DNA from: Kineosporia aurantiaca JCM 3230
GTDB taxonomy: Bacteria > Actinomycetota > Actinomycetes > Actinomycetales > Kineosporiaceae
Assembly (NCBI GenBank): GCA_000719025.1
Contig: JODP01000010.1
Location: 165,287-229,286 of the forward strand
DNA length: 64,000 bases
Direction of reading: 5' to 3'
The position numbers were made by a program, and so were the translations under genes. A model generated the notes under the pieces. The model searched no databases, was not told the DNA's origin, and worked only from the letters and a program-made list of their open reading frames with translations. Shown in pieces: positions 33,302 to 42,463 of this stretch. Position 1 is the stretch's first letter. Every line of letters starts with the position of its first letter.

Positions 33302-33772
33302 CTAGTTGCTCCTGCCGCCGCTGACGGTAGGCACACCGGTGGACCATCGTGCTACGTGCCCCTGGGCGTAGACGACGATGTTGCCGTCGATCTGCAGCTC
33401 GAGATCGGCGTTGGGGTTGCCTCCGGTACCGGTGGACCAGACCGGCACGTTGCCGGGGGCGATGATCACAAGGTTGCCGTCGCTCTGCATACGCACGATG
33501 GAATTGCTGTGGTTGGTACCGGACGCCCAGAGCGCGCGATTGCCGGGACCGTACTCGACCAGGTTGCCGTCCCCTTGCATGGTCAGTACGAACTGCCCGT
33601 AGGGGTCGACCAGGCGCTGACCAGGATTGAGCTGCTCGTTGGCGTTGAGCCGATCACTGCCGGCCGCGGCCTGAGCGCTTGTACCGGTGAGCGTGACGGC
33701 CAGCGCGGCGGTTGCAGCGGTTGCCGCCCAGAGAACGCGGCGGCTGAAGGTACGTGTCTTGCCTGACTTCAT
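33302..33772 (-). CDS. Secreted bulb-type (mannose-binding) lectin
   Basis: A 156-residue secreted lectin. A basic N-terminus, hydrophobic core (RRVLWAATAATAALAVTLTG) and AQA-A cleavage site form the signal peptide (about 36 residues). One B-lectin domain holds three mannose-site repeats of the QxDxNxVxY type: MQGDGNLVEYG, MQSDGNLVIIA and LQIDGNIVVYA. The second lacks the final Tyr and is probably weaker. It is monocistronic, with a 10-bp-arm inverted repeat upstream. It probably binds mannose-rich glycans outside the cell. Confidence 0.9.
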   Translation of the reverse strand: MKSGKTRTFSRRVLWAATAATAALAVTLTGTSAQAAAGSDRLNANEQLNPGQRLVDPYGQFVLTMQGDGNLVEYGPGNRALWASGTNHSNSIVRMQSDGNLVIIAPGNVPVWSTGTGGNPNADLELQIDGNIVVYAQGHVARWSTGVPTVSGGRSN

Positions 33773-33808
33773 GATGCCTCCTGGGGAGAGGGATGGGGTT
33801 GAGGGCTG

Positions 33809-33834
33809 CGCTCATCGCGCATATGCGATGAGCG
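33809..33834 (-). promoter_or_regulatory. Perfect inverted repeat upstream of the lectin gene
   Basis: CGCTCATCGC (33809-33818) and GCGATGAGCG (33825-33834) flank GCATAT; the centre CGCATATGCG is itself palindromic. It lies 37-62 bases before the lectin start, so an operator or 5' UTR hairpin is likely. Confidence 0.5.
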
Positions 33835-34022
33835 AGCTCACGGCGCTGGGCCGAGGTGGCGGTCATGCACCTAGCGGGTGGGCCGTCCGAATAGCGGCCG
33901 GACCGGGTCTGGCGCAGCAGCTTGATCGTGCCTTCACCTGGCCTGCGAAAGTGCCGTCGACGGTTTATGACCCACCGACGACGGACAACCGCTGCCACTG
34001 GGCTGTCGACGTGCCGGCAGCA

Positions 34023-34051
34023 TGGACAGAGGGACGGACAATTGAGATATT
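34023..34051 (+). promoter_or_regulatory. Promoter of the HTH-WD40 gene
   Basis: TGGACA (34023-34028), 17-bp spacer, GATATT (34046-34051), then six bases to GTG 34058. Good spacing; a leaderless transcript is predicted. Confidence 0.55.
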
Positions 34052-34057
34052 TGGGAC

Positions 34058-35605
34058 GTGGCCCGGCCTCAGCGTCCTCTCGAACCGCGTGCCGGCCCAA
34101 CGCAGGCCTTCGCTCATGAGCTGCGCCAGCTGCACGTCGCGGCCGGTTCACCGAAGTTCCTGCAAATGGCCCGGCGTACCGGTCGCTCCCGTACCGCCTT
34201 GTCGGAGGCGGCTGGTGGTGATCACTTGCCGACCTGGGAGACGGTCGAAGCCTTCGTGACTGCCTGCGGGGGCTACCCCGATGACTGGCGCCCGCGCTGG
34301 GAACAGGCGCACGATAAGCACCATGCCAGCGCCTCGAGCTCACGCAGTGACGAGGACCCCTCGGCACCCATCAATCGGGATCCACCTGCTGAGGCGCAGA
34401 TCGCCGCGACGGCGGACGCCGAGCTACTCCCCGAGCCGGCCACGGATCGGTGGCAGGAACGAAGGCCACCTAGCGAGCAGGCGCAGCCGACACCGTCGCT
34501 GGAGGAAGGTAAAGACGGCGGCGAACGGCCACCCGAACGTCCTCAACCGACTGTCGAATGGGTCCACCCGGGCCAGGCCGGGAACAGATGGCCTCGCCGA
34601 TGGGTCCTGACCACCTTCGGTGCTGGAATCGTGGCGGGTGGTGGCCTAGGCGCCCTCGTCAGTGAACGGGTGGGCTCGCCGTCAGGCCGTGTCGACACGG
34701 TTCGCCTGCTGACCGTCGGCGCTGCGGGCAGGGCAGCCTTGGTTGCTTGCTCGACCTTCACCTCTTTCGTGAGCGCCGACGTGGCAACGGCCGGGGCCGG
34801 AGGAGACATCTACCTCTGGGATCTGAGAAGTGCCATGCACGTGCGCACGATTGATACGCGCGAGTCGCAGCTCAACTCGGTCGCCTTCGACCCACTGAAT
34901 CGAAATGTGGTGGCGGCTAGCGGGAAGAGCGGCCTCGTGCACCTGTGGGACACGGAGTCGGGACTCCCGATCATCACGTCGGACGTCCTTACTCAGGCAA
35001 CCACGACGGTGTTTGCCTTCAACCCTTTCCAGCGCGGCCAGATCGCCGTCGCCACAAACCAATTCGGCATCATGCTCTGGGACTACGTCAAGAACCTGTC
35101 GGTTGGGACGGTGCCGGGCAACCAGCGGCAAGGTTCTCTACTTGCCTTCGACCCTTGGGGCAACGACATTCTGGCCGCCGGCAGCGCCGACACGGTCACG
35201 GTCTGGAATGTCCAGGAACGCAGAACCTTAGCGTCAATTGCCCCCGGGGCTCGGATTCGATCGATCGTGTTCGATCCCCTGACGCGCAACACTCTGGCCA
35301 TGGCCTTCGAGGATGGTCCGCCACGCATTTACGACTCCAGTAATGGCAAGTTCGTTCGCTCGATCGAAACAGCCATGCCGGCCAGCGCCGTAGCCTTCAA
35401 CCCACAAATTCGCAACAGCCTGGCGGTTGCGCTGACGAACGGCGCGCTGGATGTGTGGGACTCCAGCACCGGCCTGCGCGTCCACGAGATAGGGCGGACC
35501 GACGGGCAGCCAATCTCAGCGTTGGCCTACTCGTCAGACGGGACGCGACTGGTCTCGGCGGCCCAGGACGGTGCCGCGCGCATCTGGCCGGTTCTGGATT
35601 GGTGA
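34058..35605 (+). CDS. HTH (XRE-like) - TM - WD40 repeat protein
   Basis: A 515-residue protein. Residues about 12-80 are an XRE-like helix-turn-helix of the kind seen at the N-termini of actinobacterial NTPase/WD40 proteins (FAHELRQLHVAAGSPKFLQM, WETVEAFVTACGGYPDDW). A low-complexity Pro/Glu linker follows. A hydrophobic segment lies at about 183-203 (WVLTTFGAGIVAGGGLGALV) and six or seven WD40 blades make up the rest (DIYLWDLRSAMHVR, LVHLWDTESG, ALDVWDSSTG, GAARIWPVLDW). A TM helix between a DNA-binding-like domain and an outer propeller suggests a one-component membrane sensor. The nucleotide-binding domain usual in longer relatives is missing. Its end borders the truncated peptidase. Confidence 0.8.
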   Translation: MARPQRPLEPRAGPTQAFAHELRQLHVAAGSPKFLQMARRTGRSRTALSEAAGGDHLPTWETVEAFVTACGGYPDDWRPRWEQAHDKHHASASSSRSDEDPSAPINRDPPAEAQIAATADAELLPEPATDRWQERRPPSEQAQPTPSLEEGKDGGERPPERPQPTVEWVHPGQAGNRWPRRWVLTTFGAGIVAGGGLGALVSERVGSPSGRVDTVRLLTVGAAGRAALVACSTFTSFVSADVATAGAGGDIYLWDLRSAMHVRTIDTRESQLNSVAFDPLNRNVVAASGKSGLVHLWDTESGLPIITSDVLTQATTTVFAFNPFQRGQIAVATNQFGIMLWDYVKNLSVGTVPGNQRQGSLLAFDPWGNDILAAGSADTVTVWNVQERRTLASIAPGARIRSIVFDPLTRNTLAMAFEDGPPRIYDSSNGKFVRSIETAMPASAVAFNPQIRNSLAVALTNGALDVWDSSTGLRVHEIGRTDGQPISALAYSSDGTRLVSAAQDGAARIWPVLDW

Positions 35606-37419
35606 ATTCGGTTCTGGATAAAATTGTTTTGACTCACCCCCGTCGGGTTGGTCTCGACCATCGGCGTGGTGATCTGGTCGGCGAACCGCTCCGGGGAGTT
35701 CTGCGCGTACCAGTCGGGGTGGTCGACGGCGGTGCCGAACCACTGGTTCTTCAGGTACGCCATGTCGGTGGTGTCGTGATGCTGCTCCAGGGCGTACAGA
35801 CCGGCATGAGTGACGATGGCCCCGAACCGCCTGCTGTGCCCGGCGATCCAGTTCGTCATGAAGCCCCCGAACGATGCACCCAGGCAGGCGGCCCGGTCGG
35901 CATCGACGTCCGCACGTTCGCCGACGCTGTCGAGGAGGCTCTCGACGTCCCTCCACACCCGTTCGGCGCGGTGCGGCCAGGCGCGCTGGATCCACTCCGG
36001 ACCGTACCCCGTCGACAGGCCCGGATCGGGCAGCAGGACGGCCCATCCGTGCGCAGCGAACACCCAGGGGTTCTGGCGCCACGACCAGCTGTTGTGGGAG
36101 GCCAGCGGTCCACCGTGGATGATCACCAGCACCGGGGCGGGAGACTCGGCGGTGGCGCCGTCGGGCAGGCAGAGCCAGCCGCTGACCGTCTTACCATCGG
36201 GTAGGGGGCAGGACACCCGAAGGAGTTCTCCCGGGAGCGGCGGCACGGTCGCCGGATGCAGCAGACGCAGCGGCTCCTGCTCGGCCGCGGTCGTGTCGAG
36301 CCGGACCGGGGCGACCGGTTCGTCGACCGTGGCCCGTAGGGCGTACATCGTGTGCCCGTCCGGGGACAGGCTCATCTTCCGGTACACCGCATCCCGTGTG
36401 AGCGTGGACTTGGCCTGGCCGGTGGCCGGGTCGTAGGCCACGATCGCGCCCCGCCCCTGCAGGTCGCCCGAGACGTACAGCACGCCGGAGTCCGGTGACC
36501 ACGTCCACTCTCCGGGGTGCCGCTCGCCCAGGACCAGATCCGACATCTCGTCACCGGACCGCGTGAACACCCGGATCCGATCATGGACGGGACGCTCGAA
36601 AGTCCTCTCCGTGCGGACCAGTACGGCGACGGACAAGCCGTCCGGGGAGATCCGGGGCGAGAAGTAGGTCTCCTCGTCGGTGCCCTCGAACACCTCACGC
36701 TTCCCGGTGGCCGTGTCGATCACCGCCAGCCCGGCCGGGAATCCGCCGCCATGGATGCGGCGGCTCCAGGGTGTGACCAGCAGACCGCCGTCGGCGCTGA
36801 GCGAGACCGGTGGGCCGGCCAGAGCATTGGTGGCCACAAGGGCCCGGCCCGCGTCCGGGGTGAGATCGCGTAGGTCGGCATCCGGGACGCCCCCGGACGT
36901 CAGCAGGAACAGGTGCGGGAACTCGACGTCCAGTTCGTGAAAGGGATGACGGACCGGCATTCCGTCGTGCAGCACCGCGCCAACTCCGAAGGCCCGCCGC
37001 TCGGAGCGCCGTTCCGCATCGTCCGCCATCGTCGAGCCGGCCAGCAGCGCACCGGTCAGGATCGTCGTTCCGGAGTCCGAGGCAACGGTCAGGCCGCGGA
37101 CTCCCCCCGCCACTTGTGCCACCGGGCGGCTCGTCCCGTCAGCCGTCATCGTCCACAGCGAGTTCTCACCCCGCGGGTCACGCTCGGCGGACAGGAACAG
37201 CAGGCCGCCGTCGGGCTGAAACACCGGGCTGGTGACGTGATCGGCCACATGCCAGGGTTCACCACCCTCGGGGTCGATCTCCCACAGGTGCGACTCGTAC
37301 GAGGTCCCCGACCGGTTCAGCGTCTGGACGGTGACCACCAAGCGCGTCCCGTCGTGACTGCGCGCGAGGTCGGAGATCCGTGACAGTCCCGAGAACGCCT
37401 GAGCATCATGGAAAGACAC
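35527..37419 (-). pseudogene. S9 family peptidase, 3' truncated
   Basis: A prolyl-oligopeptidase-type gene: N-terminal beta-propeller, then an alpha/beta hydrolase with the nucleophile GASFGGFMTNW (Ser at about residue 516). The normal family sequence stops after SPERFADQITTPM (codon ending at 35659). Where LVIHGxxDxRVP (catalytic Asp) and the His-containing tail should follow, the frame runs into unrelated codons and the end of the HTH-WD40 gene. Two of three catalytic residues are therefore missing. CGGTTCTGGAT occurs at 35589-35599 and 35609-35619 at the junction, possibly a recombination scar. About 587 genuine residues remain; it is unlikely to be active. Confidence 0.82.
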
Positions 37420-37522
37420 GTCTGACCTTTCACAGCATTTCTTCGCCGGCAGTGCCGGCCACGATAGACCGCGGACCTAGGAGAAGCCCTCGGGGACGGC
37501 GGAACGGACGCATCGCAGCACC

Positions 37523-37554
37523 AAGGGGAGACGCGGCGGCCCACGTCTCCCCTT
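37523..37554 (-). terminator. Hairpin after the GH30 gene
   Basis: Perfect 11-bp arms AAGGGGAGACG and CGTCTCCCCTT around a 10-base loop, about 30 bases downstream of the GH30 stop on the minus strand. Confidence 0.65.
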
Positions 37555-37585
37555 GCCCACCAGCTGGCTCTTGTCGACCGACAGA

Positions 37586-39541
37586 TCAGAGGCCGGACCA
37601 CTTTTGGTTGGCCGCCCCGGTGCAGGTCCAGATCTGGAGGGTGGCGCCGTTGGTTTCGGTGCTGCCCTTCACGTCCAGGCACTTGCCGGTGAGCTTGTTG
37701 ACCAGGTTGTGGGCGGAGTACGTCCACTGCTGATTGGCAGCTCCGTGACAGTCCCACAACTGCACGGGTGTGCCGTTGGCGGTTGCGTTGTCCTTGACGT
37801 CCAGGCACTTACCCATCGACTTCAGCGTTCCGGCGGCAGGATGCGTCCACAATTGGTTCGCCGCCCCGTAGCAGTCCCACATCTGCGGGGAGGCACCGTT
37901 GGCGGTCGCATTGTCCTTGACATCCAGGCACTTACCGCCCAGCCCGGTGATCTTCGCGCCGGCCGTGGCCGTCGTGCTCGTTCCGGTGCTGCTCGTGCCG
38001 GTACTGGTTGTGCCGGTACTGGTCGCCGCCGGAGTGGCCTTCGGCGTGCTGGAGGGGGCCGCAGTGGTGGTCGCCGGGGTTGATCCGCTGCCCCAGGTGA
38101 ACGTGGCCATCGAGCCGGCCGGCATCTGGTACCCGAAGCTCTTGCCCTGATAGGAGACCTGGAACTTCTGGGTGCCGCCGGTGTTCACCGCGACCAGCAC
38201 GATCGAGCCGTCCGGGTTCTTGAACGCCACGTTCTCGATCTTGCCCTGGGCCTGGCTGGTCGAGTCGATCCGGACGGCACCGGGCTTCACGAACTTGCTC
38301 AGGTGACCCAGCACGTAATACGCAGCGTTGTAGGTGACCTTCGAGCCGTCCACCGTGACCAGGCCGGTGCAGTTGGTGCAGCTGCCCTTGACCGGTCCGT
38401 GAGCGGCGTCGAGCGCGATGTTCCAGATCGAGACCGACCGCGCCCAGTTCCGGATCGCTCCCACGGCCAGGTTGCGACCGCTCCACCACAGGCCGTCACC
38501 GAAGGACTTCGAGGTATCGGCGGACTCGGTGCCCGAGCACTCGGTGAAGAAGATGTCCTTGTTCGGGTAGGCGTCGTGCACCGTGCTCTGCCCGGTCGGG
38601 TCGCCCTTGTAGCAGTGGAACGCCGAGCCGGCCACGTTCGACCCGGTGGCCGCCAGCACCGCTTCGGGGTAGGCCGGGTCGCTCCAGTTGTGGTCGTAGC
38701 CGAGGATCTTGGTCTTCAGGCCCGCGGCCGACAGTTTCGGCGCCACCGCGTTGATGACCTTCGACTCCAGATCGGCCGACATCTTCATGCCCGGATAACC
38801 CGGCGGCTGGAACTCCGGTTCGTTCTGCACACTCAGGTACGACAGCGGGATCCCGGCGTCCTGGTACGCCTGAACAGTTTTCACCAGGTAGTCGGCGTAG
38901 TCGTCCACCTTGCCCGCCGTCAACGTGCCACCGACCAGCTTGGCCGGGGTCTTCATCGACGCGGGCGCGCTCCACGGCGTCCCCATGAACGTCACCGCCG
39001 GGTTCAGCGACTTGGCCTGCTTCAGCATCGGCAGGATGTAGTCCTGATCCTTGGCGATGGAGAAGCCGCTGCCGTCGTCATAGGTGTAGAACGAGCGCGA
39101 GAAGTCACTGGCCCCCAGCGGCTGGCGCAGGAAGTCCAGCCCGATCCCCGCGTTCGGATCGAACAGCTTGTTCATCACCGTGGCTCGGGCGCTGGAGTTC
39201 GCCACGACGTAGGCCGAGGCGTCGGTGAAGGAGGCACCGAAACCGACCATGCTTTGGTAGGTCTCGTCCGGGTTCACCGTGATGACCGCACCGGAGCCAC
39301 TCGTGCCGAACGCGACCTCCGGCTGCTGCGTCAGCAGATTCGTCTGGTCCGGCGTGGTCAGCCAGACGTTGACTCCCGGCTCGGCCGCTGAGGACGGCAG
39401 GACCGTCGTGATGAAGTATCCGCTCACCACGGCGGCGACTCCGGCGACCCCGGTCGCGACCACCCGGCGACCGCCCGGGCGGCGCCGCCGGGACGCAGTT
39501 GAAGCAGGAGACACGCTGTTTCCCTTCGTTGAGGACGTCAT
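37586..39541 (-). CDS. Secreted GH30 glycosidase with C-terminal ricin-type lectin
   Basis: A 651-residue secreted enzyme. ATG 39541 gives an Arg-rich leader (RRRRPGGRR) and a hydrophobic core up to SSAAEP. The (beta/alpha)8 domain has the acid/base Glu at about 241 (SVQNEPEFQPPG) and the nucleophile Glu at about 334 (FFTECSGTES), the GH30 pair, and the GFGASFTDASAYV entry motif. A side beta-domain, a Thr/Ser-rich linker and a ricin B-type module (about 530-651) follow. The module has three repeats of the KCLDVKDN...QLWDC...NQ-x-W type. Relatives split glucosylceramide, beta-1,6-glucan or beta-1,6-galactan. CGTAAG boxes lie 57-72 bases before the start. Confidence 0.9.
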   Translation of the reverse strand: MTSSTKGNSVSPASTASRRRRPGGRRVVATGVAGVAAVVSGYFITTVLPSSAAEPGVNVWLTTPDQTNLLTQQPEVAFGTSGSGAVITVNPDETYQSMVGFGASFTDASAYVVANSSARATVMNKLFDPNAGIGLDFLRQPLGASDFSRSFYTYDDGSGFSIAKDQDYILPMLKQAKSLNPAVTFMGTPWSAPASMKTPAKLVGGTLTAGKVDDYADYLVKTVQAYQDAGIPLSYLSVQNEPEFQPPGYPGMKMSADLESKVINAVAPKLSAAGLKTKILGYDHNWSDPAYPEAVLAATGSNVAGSAFHCYKGDPTGQSTVHDAYPNKDIFFTECSGTESADTSKSFGDGLWWSGRNLAVGAIRNWARSVSIWNIALDAAHGPVKGSCTNCTGLVTVDGSKVTYNAAYYVLGHLSKFVKPGAVRIDSTSQAQGKIENVAFKNPDGSIVLVAVNTGGTQKFQVSYQGKSFGYQMPAGSMATFTWGSGSTPATTTAAPSSTPKATPAATSTGTTSTGTSSTGTSTTATAGAKITGLGGKCLDVKDNATANGASPQMWDCYGAANQLWTHPAAGTLKSMGKCLDVKDNATANGTPVQLWDCHGAANQQWTYSAHNLVNKLTGKCLDVKGSTETNGATLQIWTCTGAANQKWSGL

Positions 39542-39597
39542 TCCCGTCCCGTCCGGTCCTCGAAGTACAGGGAGGTCGAGGCCCGAGCTCATGGCTA

Positions 39598-39613
39598 CTT
39601 ACGGATGCTTACG
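39598..39613. promoter_or_regulatory. Paired CTTACG boxes upstream of the GH30 gene
   Basis: CTTACG at 39598-39603 and 39608-39613, a 10-bp period. The nearer box is 57-62 bases from the GH30 start, like one box of the 25.3-kb promoter. The 10- rather than 11-bp period makes membership in the same regulon uncertain. Confidence 0.35.
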
Positions 39614-40060
39614 GCGGGAGCAGGCCCGGCCGTGAAGCTTTGCCGAGGCTGCAGGACGCCTGAGCATAGGGCAGAAGACGCCTTGTCCTCTGAACGGGCA
39701 CTGGCCGAAAAGCAGCTTGAGGGAGCCCACTCGGAGCAGCCATGGGTTCAAAGACCCAGTTCCGTCCCTCTTGGGGCCCAGTTTTCTGGGCCGCTCAGCA
39801 CGGGAACGACATTCGAGCCTCATCCTCGTACAGATTGTGCGTGGTTACGGAAAAGAACACCTCGGTCACGGGATCTCCTGATGAGTAGCGCGTTTCACAG
39901 GAAGAGTTCTCGAGGCAGGCCGGCAGTCCTCGCGATGAGTCAACTCAGGAATCTCCGCAAGTGCTTGGGCCCAGGCCCTAGACTTGACCCAAGAAAAGGG
40001 ACAAGCACACGTCTGGTGGCCGGGGTGGACGTGCGCTCATCGCTGCCGAGGAGCATTGTG
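39614..40060. other. Intergenic region before the MFS gene
   Basis: About 450 bases. The MFS reading frame stays open through it, but the translation is hydrophilic, lacks any domain, and a good GAGGAG ribosome site lies only before ATG 40061. A CTTGGG...CCCAAG pair near 39962-39991 is a possible operator. No other gene is supported. Confidence 0.4.
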
Positions 40061-41293
40061 ATGTCCCGTCTGGCCCGTCCCTCCGATGAGGGTTATCTCC
40101 GAGTTCTGCGCACACCGGGTGTCCTCATCCCCGTCCTCGCGACGGCGACGGCGTCCTTGCCCATCGGCATGCTGAGCCTGGCCGTTCTCTTCTTTTTCGA
40201 GGGCGAGGGCGGCTCCGCGGCGAATGCGAGTTCGGTGGTCGCCGCTCTCGGGGTCGGCACCGGTTTAGGAATCGTCGTGCAAGGGCGTCTCATGGACGGC
40301 CTCGGCTCCTCGAAGGTCCTGCTCACAGCAGCGTGCCTCCAGCTCGCCACGCTTGCAGGTCTTGTGGCCGTCGTCCGGACCCATGTGCCCCTGTGGTGCA
40401 CCCTGCTCATCGCATTCCTGGCTGGTGGCAGCGAGCCACAGGTCGGCGGCTGCCTGCGCGCCCTGTGGCCCTCCGTCCTCCCCGTGGAGCTGCTTCCCCG
40501 GGCAATGGCCCTGTCCGGGATAGTCTTCGAACTGCCGCTGGTTGCCGGTCCCATCCTTCTTACGGCCAGCCTGCTGATACTCCCGGCGGAAGCGACCGTG
40601 CTCCTGGCCGGTGCCTTCTTCGCAACCGGAGCCTGCCTTCTGGCGACCAGCCGGACGATACGGCAAGAGCTCTCGGGAAAAGGAACGAATCAGGTTCGAC
40701 CTGGCGGGTTCAGGCGCCTGTTGGGGCCGCTCACCAGCGCTCCCTTGCATCGACTGCTGGTGGTAGTCGCTGGGCAGGGCGCCGTCACCGGGCTGCTCCA
40801 GATCTCCTGTGCCTTCGCCGCAGTTCGCGCAGGCCACCCTTCAGCAGCCGGGCTGCTCTACGCTTCCCTGTCGGTAGGCAGCCTAGTAGGGACGCTGGTG
40901 TGCGGCTCGCGATTGCGTCCAGACAAAGTCCGGCGCACCTTGCTGGCGCTCAATGTGCTGCTCATTCCCATTTTCTTTACGACAGCTGCCTTCCCGCGCA
41001 TTACCATTCTCGGTGTCTGCGCGCTGATGACCGGACTTGTGTTGGGGCCGCTCGCCGTCACCAGCTTCCTGAGCGCTGAACAGGCGGCCCCGGGCGGGGC
41101 AACCGTGGCCACCTTCACCTCACTGACTGCTATAGGATTGGCCGCAACCGCGTTGGGCAGCGCCGTAGCCGGCCAACTCCTTGACCTGGGCGGCCTTTCC
41201 CTGGCCCTGGTCGTGGCCGCTGCAATTCCGCTGCTGCCAACGATGTTCATTGCGCATTCGAGCAGCAGCTTCACCCCGGTCAAAGGCCAATGA
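40061..41293 (+). CDS. MFS transporter
   Basis: A 410-residue membrane transporter with 12 predicted TM helices. It begins MSRLARPSDEGYLRVLRTPG. The loop between TM2 and TM3 (GRLMDGLGSSKVLLTAACL) carries a recognisable MFS motif A variant (G-R-x-x-D-x-x-x-x). The central loop has a basic RRLLGPLTSAPLHR. It resembles drug-efflux-type MFS proteins without other specific marks. GAGGAG lies before the ATG. It is convergent with the hypothetical gene downstream; the substrate is unknown. Confidence 0.87.
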   Translation: MSRLARPSDEGYLRVLRTPGVLIPVLATATASLPIGMLSLAVLFFFEGEGGSAANASSVVAALGVGTGLGIVVQGRLMDGLGSSKVLLTAACLQLATLAGLVAVVRTHVPLWCTLLIAFLAGGSEPQVGGCLRALWPSVLPVELLPRAMALSGIVFELPLVAGPILLTASLLILPAEATVLLAGAFFATGACLLATSRTIRQELSGKGTNQVRPGGFRRLLGPLTSAPLHRLLVVVAGQGAVTGLLQISCAFAAVRAGHPSAAGLLYASLSVGSLVGTLVCGSRLRPDKVRRTLLALNVLLIPIFFTTAAFPRITILGVCALMTGLVLGPLAVTSFLSAEQAAPGGATVATFTSLTAIGLAATALGSAVAGQLLDLGGLSLALVVAAAIPLLPTMFIAHSSSSFTPVKGQ

Positions 41294-41317
41294 GACCCGG
41301 TTCCACCCTCCCACCCC

Positions 41318-42118
41318 TTAGTGTGGCGGGGCCTTGGCCAGGCCGGCAGCGAAGACCTCGGGGCGACAGCCGTATTCACCCGCTTGAACCAGGATGAGCG
41401 GCGGCACCCAGACGTCCGGGCGGTCGAGCAGACGGCCAGCTAAACAGTCCTGACCTCCCGCCACTGTGATCGCTACCCCCACGGTGCCGTCCGGCGCCGT
41501 GCCCACCTCGACAACGGCCTTTGGCGATTGCAGGAAGGCCTTGGTCACCGCCGCCCGGACCACCTCGGGTTTGTGCCGGTCGACCTCCGGCACCCGCGCC
41601 AAGGCCTTGCTCAACTGGTCGACCGCGTCACCAGGCAACTGTGGCTGGGGGACGGGATCGGGGGTGGGGTCCGGGGCCAGACGTGGAAGCCTAAGTGAGG
41701 ACGCCGTCGGCGGACACGGCACTTTCCGGGGCTTTTCGTCCTCCCGGACCGAGCTCAGGTGGTAGTTGTAGCAACCCATGGCGTCTGAGCCGAGGAACCC
41801 CTCCGAATCGATGTGCACAACGATGCGCAGCACAATCTCCCCGTCATGAGCGCTGCCCTCGGCCCGTAAGACCTGGACCTGACTGCCGACGTCGCGCAGC
41901 ACCTTGCTCGCCACATAGGTGGCGGAACGATCAGCGCCGACGTCGAACATGTCCCGGCCCGAGGTCTGTGCCTGCTCCTCGACAATCCCAGCAGCTGGTC
42001 CATCCCAGATGGGCGCCACTGTGCCCCGCCAAAGGTATTGAGCGCCCACCAGGACGACCGCTACCAGGGCCAGCCGAAGTAGATACCGGCGCGCTCGCTG
42101 GCCCAACGTCATCGACAA
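41318..42118 (-). CDS. Membrane-anchored protein of unknown function
   Basis: A 266-residue protein with one N-terminal TM helix (RYLLRLALVAVVLVGAQYLW) and an outer domain of about 230 residues. The outer domain contains four Cys (GCYNYH, KVPCPP, DCLAG, YGCRP) that could form two disulfides, and a Pro-rich middle (PDPTPDPVPQPQLPGD). No family is recognised. It lies 55 bases after a small acidic TM protein on the same strand, and the two probably form an operon. Confidence 0.7.
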   Translation of the reverse strand: MSMTLGQRARRYLLRLALVAVVLVGAQYLWRGTVAPIWDGPAAGIVEEQAQTSGRDMFDVGADRSATYVASKVLRDVGSQVQVLRAEGSAHDGEIVLRIVVHIDSEGFLGSDAMGCYNYHLSSVREDEKPRKVPCPPTASSLRLPRLAPDPTPDPVPQPQLPGDAVDQLSKALARVPEVDRHKPEVVRAAVTKAFLQSPKAVVEVGTAPDGTVGVAITVAGGQDCLAGRLLDRPDVWVPPLILVQAGEYGCRPEVFAAGLAKAPPH

Positions 42119-42173
42119 AAGGTACCAATGACCCTTCCCGCCCTGACCGGAATCGTCGGACGGATGGGCAGCC

Positions 42174-42362
42174 CTACAGCACCTTGGACGCGAGGCCGGT
42201 CAGGACAGCGAGCACCAGGACCGCGCCCCAGAAGAGACCCAGCTGCCACGACACCTCGGCCATCGTCAGATCGTCGCCCACACTCGGGCTGTCCTCGTCG
42301 AACAGATCCTCGTCGAAGCCGTTCTGCCTCAACGGGTCGGGTTCGGCGGAGGGCACGAGCAT
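42174..42362 (-). CDS. Small acidic single-TM protein
   Basis: A 62-residue protein: the acidic N-terminus (FDEDLFDEDSPSVGDDLT) is followed by one TM helix (LGLFWGAVLVLAVLTGLA) and a short SKVL tail. The composition and the position upstream of the membrane-anchored protein argue that it is a real gene despite its size. It might be a subunit or regulator of the downstream protein. Confidence 0.55.
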   Translation of the reverse strand: MLVPSAEPDPLRQNGFDEDLFDEDSPSVGDDLTMAEVSWQLGLFWGAVLVLAVLTGLASKVL

Positions 42363-42463
42363 CAGACTGGCGGACCTGGCCTGAATACGTCCTGAACGGC
42401 CTTGGTGGAGCGGGGGTGGTGTTTTCGTCGGGCCGGGATCACCGATGGGTGACTCAGGTCGCC

